Of a stretch of DNA of 64,000 bases, positions 47,801-59,800 are shown piece after piece. Source of the stretch: Mytilus edulis (Eukaryota > Mollusca > Bivalvia > Mytilida > Mytilidae). Below the pieces are notes generated by a model. It made no database searches and was not told where the DNA came from. It saw only the letters and a list, made by a program, of their open reading frames with translations. Location of the stretch: positions 86,678,592 to 86,742,591 of the forward strand of contig NC_092347.1 of NCBI RefSeq assembly GCF_963676685.1, written 5' to 3'. Made by a program: the position numbers and the translations under genes. Position 1 is the stretch's first letter. Each line of letters opens with the position of its first letter.

Positions 47801-50800
47801 ATTTTTCAGGTTAAGGTCATATGAAACGAGTGAGTGGTAAAAAATTATGTTTATCCAATCCTTGAACCAATGCATGTATATATCATAAACTTAGTCCTCT
47901 GTTCACGATTTTCTCACTTTTTTACGCAAATATATCGTATAGTCGTCATTTTTTTTCTCTGTATCTGTTCTGATTTAACAAATATGGTTGCTCATTAAAT
48001 ACCGTGTTTTCAAGCCGAAGTTTACCGATTGTCACCTTATAGTAAACAAATAACAAAAAGTAGGCTATTTAGCACGTGTTTAACATGTTCAATCAGATAA
48101 TTGTTTATTTCAATGACAGATCCATGCGTATTGCGTTCACCGGAGTTTTACGAGGAGGGTTACGCTCAAGTCACTATGCATACGTAAAATAGTTCGACGA
48201 ATTGCTTCCTGGAAGGAAGCAATTAAAAATAAGTTAACTTCTTCTAAATGTGGACAAATAAAAGAATATTCCCCAGAAAAAAGTATATGTACATAAGTTG
48301 TAAAATGAAAATAATCCATTTTGTTATAAAAAAAACTTATGCATAATTTTTTTAATTTGAGGTTTCTTATGACTTTAAGCTAGCTATAAAATCAGGTTTA
48401 TTCCACCATTTTCGACATAAGAAAATACCTGTACTAAGTCAGGAATGACAGTTGGTATCCATTAGTTTGATGTGTTTGAGCTTTTGATTGTGCCATTTGA
48501 TAAGGGACTTTCCGTATGGAATTTCAGTATTTTTGTGATTTTACTTTTAATAAATTATGTTTGTTTGAGAGAAAAATCCGCCTTGATGGTTTTTTACAAC
48601 TGAATATATTTAATTGGAAATGAAATGTTTCCCCTATCTTTTCTCACCAAGGGAAATGTAGTCACAAATTATTAACTCCCCCAGTAAACACTGAAAACAA
48701 AATCTTCTCCTTAATGTTTGTCCCATTTAAGCAATCACGTTATTAATAAAAAAAATCACGAAAAAGAGTTCTGGTAAATAGTAAAATTAGAAAAAAATGA
48801 AATAAATAAAAATAACTTTCACTCACTATTATTATTTTCACATTCCTACTTAGGTAGCTAACGACGAGTGAATCAGGCTATGGATGCTTGGAGTAAAATT
48901 GGTTTAAATGTTGCTATGCGAATAAATTTTTATAGTACTAACTTCAATTCATATTTTTTCTGTCTATCTATCTCTGGAAGATGTTAATTATTAGTGTATA
49001 TATGTAAAAGAGGGACGAAAGATACCAAAGTGACAGTCAAACTTATAAATCTAAAACAAACTGACAACGCCATGGCTAAAAATGAAAAATACAAACAGAA
49101 AAACAATAGTAAACATGACACAACATAGAAAACTAAAGAATACACAACACGAACCCCACCAAAAACTAGGGTGATCTCAGGTGCTCCGGAAGGGTAAGCA
49201 GATCCTGGTCCACATTATGGACCCCGTCGTGTTGCTTATGTGATTACAAATCCGGTAAATAGTCTAATTCGGTAGGTCACAACATGCTAAACAATAAGCT
49301 AACGCTTATTTAGTAAGCCAAGTGGCTAAATAATGTTAGGCAATAGTCTTTTAAAAGTCCTAGCATTTAAACTTGAATCCCGAAAATTATGTCCGGGCAT
49401 TAACGAAGATATAGAAGACCACAAATATTTGTAAAAACCCGACACGACCTTTTTCTTGAAATTATATGCATAAGAATAATGCAATACATATTTTATCAAA
49501 ATAGTTATGTTTAACTTTTTACCATGCACAGTCAGATTTTAAATGTTTATATTCAAGAAAAAACAATAGTTCTCTATTGAATATTCATTTGACACGCAGA
49601 TCGTGTGTTCGATAACTTAGGTTTGAAAAATAAGAATATATTGTAAAATTGTAACATTCTAAGGACGTTTTAGAACACTCAGCAAATTGTTGACCCGTAA
49701 GATCTTTCGATTTTGTAAACGATTTTTTCCATTTTATTTTTATCAATATGCAGCGAAGATTGACAGTTTTAATATTTACGTTTTATGAGTTTTTAATGCA
49801 GTTTTCTCGATAGATACTGAACATAAAATATCGTGTATTTGCACGTACATTTCCAATAAGACAGTTAAACAAATAATTTCTTTAAAATGTGCAGTTAATA
49901 TTTAGAATTAAATTTTGATCAGTATCGTCACAGATAATGTTTTATTATTGACTTTCTCGACTCTTACATATGAAGAGTGAATTTTCTTTTGTTTTCGGTC
50001 ACTGCATATCCGCTTGTTACAGTATGAAGCAGGTACAATTCCCTTTAATTGTATCGGTATTTTAAATTAGTTTTTAAAATCAATTACATAGTTCCTGTAT
50101 ACAATCTGAAATTAAACTTTCTAAAATATCATACTTATATTGCAGCCAGGACTCTAACTCGTCATAAGTATCTCCCCATTACTCGAGTCAAATTGAGCAT
50201 TCGTAAAAATGGAAGACATTGAAGGGAGGACAGACTAAACAATTTCAGACGTTGAAGAATAATAACCATAGAAAACATACAAACAATGAAGATTTTTAAG
50301 TGATGCATTTTTAAGATCCAGTTGAAAAGTCCGACGTCACGCACTTTTAGTAAAACCTTGTAATTTGAACACACTAAGTCTGTTGTTATGACTCATCAGT
50401 AATGTATTTCACTTAACCCATATACATGTATTTCACTTGACCCAAATACATGTATTTCACTTGACCATATACATGTATTTCACTTGACTCATATACATGT
50501 ATTTCACTTGACCCATATACATAAAGGCAACAGTAGTTTACCGCTGTTCAAAATTCATAAATCGATAGAGATAAAACAAATCCGGGGTTACAAACTAAAA
50601 CTGAGGGTAACGTATCAAATATAAGAGAACTACGATACAACTGAGACACAATACCGAAATATAACACACACAGAAACGAACTATAATGTAACAATGGCTT
50701 TTTCCCTGACTGTGGACAGGGCATTTTAAGAAAAACATGGTGGGTCGAACCTGGTTTTGTGGCATGCCAAACCTCCCGACCTAAAGTTTTAAAAGTAATA

Positions 50801-53800
50801 GAATCTGAAGCGATATAATGTATCAAATATTTTTACTTTCTACGTTTTCACGGCAGAATACTCGAAATCAAACACGCCAGGACATTATTGCAATTATTGC
50901 CCGTTTTTCTTCTTCTCAGAACAACTATTGCTAGGCACAGAGATGCAAATTAATGACATCTTATTTATGAGTTTACAAAGATTGTAAATATTCATAGAGT
51001 CTTACAATATTTAATTATACATTGTATGCTTTCCCCGTCTATACACGAGATCATGCTCTAATACACACTATTTCCACAAGATAAGTCTCTTGATTTGTAT
51101 TAAAAGAAATCATTACATTGGTTGCAATGAATTACATAGATTTACCAGTGAAATAAAAACCGATAAGTTCACACGTGAAATCAACTTTGTGTTTTAACAC
51201 CTCTGACGTCATACAACAATTTACGTGCCAGACGTCGATGACTTCGGATCAAAACAAATTGTGAATGCGTAGACAAAGATTTAGTTTCTAACAATTTTAA
51301 CTTCATAGAAATTGATCCAATATACACCCATTTAGGTGCGAATCATATCTCTGGCCTTAATTTCATAGAAATAGATCCAATATCCTTTCATAGAAATTGA
51401 TCCAATATCCACCCATTTAGGTGCGAATCATATCTCTGGCCTAAAATAATTATAATTGAAATTAAAACACTTATTAACATTAAAACCATATTGAAAATAA
51501 AAAAACTGGTCAAAAGTCATTTATAGACTTAACCAATTAAATCATGTGTAATACTAAACCACGCCCATCTAAATAACAATGGTCAAGGACACTATTTAAG
51601 GTTGCTGCAAATTTTAAAGCTTAAAACTTTTGTAAACTTCACTAGTTCAAATATAACCAACGCAAAGCAAGACAACATGGCTGAAAATATGGATTTTAGT
51701 ATTTCCACAGAAAATCTGTACTCTGATGAAAATCTGGATTTAAACGATGACTTCACCATACCTTGCAGTCAAATCCCAAACAGTCAAAAACCTAAAGATG
51801 AAATCGAAATCGCTGAGGAGGGAGTGCAAACTATTACAGAACTCAGTAAGAGAAGATATCCTCTTTTGACAATGAAAACTTTGTTGGAGTTCCAAAAGAA
51901 ACACTCCATTAAATCTGGAATAATATCCGTGCATTTCAATGGAAACGTAGGACCGAAGACCAACAATGAGGTCAACGCAGATATCAACAAAACATTGAAA
52001 CCTGCAATAGACAATCTTCAGGATTCTATAATACAAGTGCTGAACGAACATATTAATAAACTGAATGTGATGCTAAGTGATACATATACTGAAACAATAG
52101 AATCAATTGGAGTAACTACGGAAAAAAGTGGTGACGCAAGAAATATGTTAAATAGAAAGTCTAGGGAAATAAATGATGAGTTCGAAAAACGCTTAAGAAA
52201 CTATTCAAAAAGCTTAAAATATGAAACCACAAAGAATACTCCTAGCAGAAGGAAACCAGAAACAAAGAAGAATGGAAATGAAAAAGTATTGAATGAACTA
52301 GCCAAACTGTTAGCCAAACACAAATAACGGATTACATGCATATAGTGAAAAGTAATTATGAATAAACAAGGAAATATCTCATTCCTATCCATATGGATTA
52401 AAACGAACAGTAATTACAAATTTCATAATTATTTCATGTGAGATAAATCGGTAATCATTACTAATTAAACCATATAGAATCTATATCAAACTTTTGTCTT
52501 TTATCAAATGATTACTAAAATACCTAAACTCTACTTTTGCTTTTACTTGGATTGTTGATATATTGCAAATTAATGACAGTAAACCAATAAACCTGGGAAT
52601 ATTTTATCCCTAGGTTTGTTTATTTATTGCCTACTGCGTATCCACGATTGATCTAGATAGCAATTATAGATACTGACCAAACAATAATGAAGAAGGACAC
52701 ACCCCTTGTGGTCATTACACAATTAAAAACATCCAATGAGAATAGTGATACAGAATCATATTTAAGTATATGAAATACTACAAAATAAAATTATTACCAA
52801 TGCAAAAAGAAAAGCATGGGAAAACATAGAAGACTTAATAAAAACAAGAAAAAGTATAAAAACATTGAAAAATTCATAGCAGTTAAAAATAAGATAAAAC
52901 TACATAAAAAAGAAATCAAGCTTAAAATTGCAAAACAATTTGTGCTGAACCTATCCTCTAAAACATTATCACAACCAGAAACATTAGTTCTTGCTAAAGG
53001 ACTTAACTTTGTTCCAACAACAAAAACATCCACAAAACAAATAATGATAGATTTTAAAAAAACGGAAAGAAATTTGAGACTCTCATACTTTTTCCTTGAA
53101 AATCGAAATATACACAGTAAAATTCATCCTTTCAAGGAGAAATCAAAATTTTCGGTGCCGGCATTTGCCGACAACCCTATTGAAAAATATATTTTCTATA
53201 CCAAAATGGAACTATCTAAATATGTCCCTAAAACTGAATTTAACCTTTCACTACAAGAAAGGAATTGTCTGAAGAATCTAAAACACGATGAAAATATCAT
53301 CATTCATAAAGCAGATAAAAACAATGTAACAGTCATTCAAAATCTTTCTGACTACCTAGAAGAAGGTGAAACACAATTGAATGATAACATACATTATGAA
53401 CAAATCCAAGATATAAATCTTAAAAACACTCAGAAAAAGGTATATGAAATAATCTACAAAATGAAAGAAGAAAACTGTATTGATGAAATATCTTTCAAAT
53501 ACATTAAAAATGAACAAAATTATATAAAAACACCTTTTGCATACTTCCTCCCTAAAATTCACAAACTAGACCGTGAAGTTTTACAAAACATTGAAAACGA
53601 GAACAATCAAATAAAAACTATAAATGTCCCTGGTAGACCAATAATATCACAGTGTAATGGACCACTTGAAAGGTTAGGGAGATACTTAGATTATTTCTTG
53701 CTTCCCTTAGTGAAAACACAAAAAACATACATATCTGATACAGGTGACTTAATCAGAAATATTGAAAACTGTACATTTGATAATAATGTACTACTTGTTA

Positions 53801-56800
53801 CATATGATATAACATCACTATATACCAATCTCAGATTTGAAGAAATCACAGAAGCATTACAAAAAGCGCTTGATGAACATGACAAAATTGAATATTCTAT
53901 AACAAAACCTACCAACAATTTTTTGATTGAAATAACAAAACTCATCCTTTCCAATAATGAATTTACCTTTCATGGAAAGTCATATCGCCAAATCATTGGA
54001 GCATCAATGGGAGCAACAGCTTCCCCTGAAATATGTGACATTGCTATTTACAATCACATAAACTCAATCCTAAAAAACTCTCCAATCTCTGAAAAAATAA
54101 TTTTTCATAAAAGAATGAGAGATGATGGACTTCTAATGGTCAAAGCAAAAGAGTCTGAAATTGACTTTATGTTTGAAAATGCAAATAAACAACATGACCT
54201 GCTAAAGTTCACTTACGAATGCAATGAACAGTCCATAAAATTTCTAGACCTAGAAATTTTCAAGGGCGAACGCTTAAAAAATACTGGTGTTTTAGACCTG
54301 AAATGTTTTACAAAGAAAACTGAAAAATTCCAATATCTTCATAAAAACTCAAACCATCCCATCTCAAACTTTAAATCTTTTATTAAAGGCGAAGGCATTC
54401 GCATACTTAGAAACACCAACAATGAAAGTGAATTTCAAACCAGAAAAAATCTTTTTATTGAAAAACTGTTAATAAGAGGATATAAACGGAAATTGGTAGA
54501 ACAAATTCTATCAAAAATCAAATTCCAAGACAGGCAAATTAAATTAAACAAAAAGAACAAAGTTGAAAATAAATACAATGTATCATTCATTACAAATTAT
54601 CATCCTCAAGCAGAAAAACTTCAAAAAGTATTCAGGAAATACTGGCATCTTATTAAAACGGATTCTACAATAAGTGCTAAATTCCATAAAAACCTATCAA
54701 TAGGTTTCAAAAGAAACAGAAACATTGGTGAATTAGTTAAACGAACTATAAAATAATTTATCTAAACCTCACAGTTCCTACTAAACATTTAACTGTGCGG
54801 AACTAATTAATGACCATCATGTAAACAACACATGTAAAATGATATTCTTCTGAGGACAAATTCGTACTCTGAAACACTTAATTAATTAATTCAACATTGG
54901 TTGAAAAAGTTAAGAAAAACAAAAAACAAATCAAAAAGTGGAATTATTAAAAACACAATTCAGAAACGGTTTAAAATATTTAGAATTAAGAAAAATAAAT
55001 AAATAAATAAATTAAAGTAAAATAGTAATAAAAAAGAAATAAATAAAAAATCAAAAATAAACAAATCAAAACAAATCAAAACAAAAACAATAGGGGTGGT
55101 CTCTGATGAAGGTTTCCCTGGAATAAAAACATTTCCGAAATAACCCGAAACATTGCGTACATAGCACAGTATCAATGTAAGACCAGAGATATGATTCGCA
55201 CCTAAATGGGTGGATATTGGATAAATTTCTATGAAATTCTATGAAATTATGTTTAGGCCAGAGATATGATTCGCACCTAAATGGGTGGATATTGGATCAA
55301 TTTCTATGAAATTAGGCCAGAGATATGATTCGCACCTAAATGGGTGGATATTGGATCAATTTCTATGAAATAATGATTCGCACCTAAATGGGTGGATATT
55401 GGATCAATTTCAATGAAATTATGTCTAGATCTTATCTTATTGATCTCATCTGTGCATCTGATCACTTGTGATCATGGTCCCTGTTTGTGGCTGCTAAAAA
55501 TTGTATCTCTGAGCTTGATACTGTGCTACATACAAACAAATACTGAAAAATTAAATTTAAACATCAAAATTCATCCTCAAAATCAAAAACAAAATACAAA
55601 TCCTAAAATAAAACCTAATAATTATTTTAATTGAAATTAAAACACTTATTAACATTAAAACCATATTGAAAATAAAAAAAACTGGTCAAAAGTCATTTAT
55701 AGACTTAACCAATTAAATCATGTGTAATACTAAACCACGCCCATCTAAATAACAATGGTCAAGGACACTATTTAAGGTTGCTGCAAATTTTAAAGCTTAA
55801 AACTTTTGTAAACTTCACTAGTTCAAATATAACCAACGCAAAGCAAGACACCATGGCTGAAAATATGGATTTTAGTATTTCCACAGAAAATCTGTACTCT
55901 GATGAAAATCTGGATTTAAACGATGACTTCACCATACCTTGCAGTCAAATCCCAAACAGTCAAAAACCTAAAGATGAAATCGAAATCGCTGAGGAGGGAG
56001 TGCAAACTATTACAGAACTCAGTAAGAGAAGATATCCTCTTTTGACAATGAAAACTTTGTTGGAGTTCCAAAAGAAACACTCCATTAAATCTGGAATAAT
56101 ATCCGTGCATTTCAATGGAAACGTAGGACCGAAGACCAACAATGAGGTCAACGCAGATATCAACAAAACATTGAAACCTGCAATAGACAATCTTCAGGAT
56201 TCTATAATACAAGTGCTGAACGAACATATTAATAAACTGAATGTGATGCTAAGTGTTACATATACTGAAACAATAGAATCCATTGGAGTAACTACGGAAA
56301 AAAGTGGTGACGAAAGAAATATGTTAAATAGAAAGTCTAGGGAAATAAATGATGAGTTCGAAAAACGCTTAAGAAACTATTCAAAAAGCTTAAAATATGA
56401 AACCAGAAAGAATACTCCTAGCAGAAGGAAACCAGAAACAAAGAAGAATGGAAATGAAAAAGTATTGAATGAACTAGCCAAACTGTTAGCCAAACACAAA
56501 TAACGGATTACATGCATATAGTGAAAAGTAATTATGAATAAACAAGGAAATATCTCATTCCTATCCATATGGATTAAAACGAACAGTAATTACAAATTTC
56601 ATAATTATTTCATTTAAGATAAATCGGTAATCATTACTAATTAAACCATATAGAATCTATATCAAACTTTTGTCTTTTATCAAATGATTACTAAAATACC
56701 TAAACTCTACTTTTGCTTTTACTTGGATTGTTGATATATTGCAAATTAATGACAGTAAACCAATAAACCTGGGAATGTTTTATCCCTAGGTTTGTTTATT

Positions 56801-59800
56801 TATTGCCTACTGCGTATCCACGATTGATCTAGATAGCAATTATAGATACTGACCAAACAATAATGAAGAAGGACACACCCCTTGTGGTCATTACACAATT
56901 AAAAACATCCAATGAGAATAGTGATACAGAATCATATTTAAGTATATGAAATACTACAAAATAAAATTATTACCAATGCAAAAAGAAAAGCATGGGAAAA
57001 CATAGAAGACTTAATAAAAACAAGAAAAAGTATAAAAACATTGAAAAATTCATAGCAGTTAAAAATAAGATAAAACTACATAAAAAAGAAATCAAGCTTA
57101 CAATTGCAAAACAATTTGTGCTGAACCTATCCTCTAAAACATTATCACAACCAGAAACATTAGTTCTTGCTAAAGGACTAAACTTTGTTCCAACAACAAA
57201 AACATCCACAAAACAAATAATGATAGATTTAAAAAAAACGGAAAGAAATTTGAGACTCTCATACTTTTTCCTTGAAAATCGAAATATACACAGTAAAATT
57301 CATCCTTTCAAGGAGAAATCAAAATTTTCGGTGCCGGCATTTGCCGACAACCCTATTGAAAAATATATTTTCTATACCAAAATGGAATTATCTAAATATG
57401 TCCCTAAAACTGAATTTAACCTTTCACTACAAGAAAGGAATTGTCTGAAGAATCTAAAACACGATGAAAATATCATCATTCATAAAGCAGATAAAAACAA
57501 TGTAACAGTCATTCAAAATCTTTCTGACTACCTAGAAGAACGTGAAACACAATTGAATGATAACATACATTATGAACAAATCCAAGATATAAATCTTAAA
57601 AACACTCAGAAAAAGGTATATGAAATAATCTACAAAATGAAAGAAGAAAACTGTATTGATGAAATATCTTTCAAATACATTAAAAATGAACAAAATTATA
57701 TAAAAACACCTTTTGCATACTTCCTCCCTAAAATTCACAAACTAGACCGTGAAGTTTTACAAAACATTGAAAACGAGAACAATCAAATAAAAACTATAAA
57801 TGTCCCTGGTAGACCAATAATATCACAGTGTAATGGACCACTTGAAAGGTTAGGGAGATACTTAGATTATTTCTTGCTTCCCTTAGTGAAAACACAAAAA
57901 ACATACATATCTGATACAGGTGACTTAATCAGAAATATTGAAAACTGTACATTTGATAATAATGTACTACTTGTTACATATGATATAGCATCACTATATA
58001 CCAATCTCAGATTTGAAGAAATCACAGAAGCATTACAAAAAGCGCTTGATGAACATGACAAAATTGAATATTCTATAACAAAACCTACCAACAATTTTTT
58101 GATTGAAATAACAAAACTCATCCTTTCCAATAATGAATTTACCTTTCATGGAAAGTCATATCGCCAAATCATTGGAGCATCAATGGGAGCAACAGCTTCC
58201 CCTGAAATATGTGACATTGCTATTTACAATCACATAAACTCAATCCTAAAAAACTCTCCAATCTCTGAAAAAATAATTTTTCATAAAAGAATGAGAGATG
58301 ATGGACTTCTAATGGTCAAAGCAAAAGAGTCTTAAATTGACTTTATGTTTGAAAATGCAAATAAACAACATGACCTGCTAAAGTTCACTTACGAATGCAA
58401 TGAACAGTCCATAAAATTTCTAGACCTAGAAATCTTCAAGGGCGAACGCTTAAAAAATACTGGTGTTTTAGACCTGAAATGTTTTACAAAGAAAACTGAA
58501 AAATTCCAATATCTTCATAAAAACTCAAACCATCCCATCTCAAACTTTAAATCTTTTATTAAAGGCGAAGGCATTCGCATACTTAGAAACACCAACAATG
58601 AAAGTGAATTTCAAACCAGAAAAAATCTTTTTATTGAAAAACTGTTAATAAGAGGATATAAACGGAAATTGGTAGAACAAATTCTATCAAAAATCAAATT
58701 CCAAGACAGGCAAATTAAATTAAACAAAAAGAACAAAGTTGAAAATAAATACAATGTATCATTCATTACAAATTATCATCCTCAAGCAGAAAAACTTCAA
58801 AAAGTATTCAGGAAATACTGGCATCTTATTTAAACGGATTCTACAATAGGTGCTAAATTCCATAAAAACCTATCAATAGGTTTCAAAAGAAACAGAAACA
58901 TTGGTGAATTAGTTAAACGAACTATAAAATAATTTATCTAAACCTCACAGTTCCTACTAAACATTTAACTGTGCGGAACTAATTAATGACCATCATGTAA
59001 ACAACACATGTAAAATGATATTCTTCTGAGGACAAATTCGTACTCTGAAACACTTAATTAATTAATTTAACATTGGTTGAAAAAGTTAAGAAAAACAAAA
59101 AACAAATCAAAAAGTGGAATTATTAAAAACACAATTGAGAAACGGTTTAAAATATTTAGAATTAAAAAAAAAAAAAAAATAAATAAATAAATAAATTAAA
59201 GTAAAATAGTAATAAAAAAGAAATAAATCAAAAATCAAAAATAAACAAATCAAACCAAATCAAAACAAAAACAATAGGGGTGGTCTCTGATGAAGGTTTC
59301 CCTGGAATAAAAACATTTCCGAAATAACCCGAAACATTGCGTACATAGCACAGTATCAATGTAAGGCCAGAGATATGATTCGCACCTAAATGGGTGGATA
59401 TTGGATCAATTTCTATGAAATTCTATGAAAAAACATTTACCAATGACATAAAATGAATAGCTAAATCAAAAAAATTTAAATACCGAAAAATATTCAACTC
59501 GTGACCAAACAACACTGATGATAATGACATGCACTACGCGCATTCGTGTATTAATGGGTTGTTCGGTCACTCTGTGAATATTTTTCTTTTTTTCGAATTG
59601 CTCGATTAGCATGATTAGTTATTTTATGACTGTTGTTGACTTTTATTTACAAAAAACATTATTCAATATTGAAGATGGTACCCTTTAATCAAACTGTACA
59701 ATTCAGTGTCAAGGGTGCGTTGCCTGTGCTAAGATTTGTTTTCTCCTGTGTCTAAATCATTACAGACTTTTAAAGTTGCAAAGAAACAACAATTTGCGGT

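Larger units (their letters stand above)
51443..55179 (+). mobile_element. Penelope-like element, copy 1 (uninterrupted ORFs)
   Basis: Contains ORF1 (51,602 or 51,677 to 52,327), a 490-bp spacer, the RT ORF (52,816-54,756), a 3' region and a hammerhead ribozyme with predicted cleavage after 55,179. It is followed head-to-tail at 4,176-bp spacing by copy 2. The 5' UTR is shortened compared with copy 2 and joined to an inverted array. No GIY-YIG endonuclease is encoded. Confidence 0.9.
55374..59363 (+). mobile_element. Penelope-like element, copy 2 (RT with two stops)
   Basis: Near-identical to copy 1 at an offset of 4,176 bp, but with a longer 5' UTR (55,430-55,620). Its outer unit repeats after the hammerhead (59,364-59,430), giving pseudo-LTR-like direct repeats. 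Together with the copy 1 ribozyme, RNA between cuts at 55,179/55,180 and 59,363/59,364 would be one 4,184-nt unit. Confidence 0.9.

Noticed and set aside
51740-52392. Minus-strand frames opposite Penelope ORF1, repeated in copy 2
   Set aside because: Present in both copies only because the DNA is duplicated; low-complexity Phe/Leu/Ser antisense translation.
54757-55096. Possible GIY-YIG endonuclease after the Penelope RT
   Set aside because: The region is A-rich, closed in all frames and shows no GIY/YIG motif in either copy.
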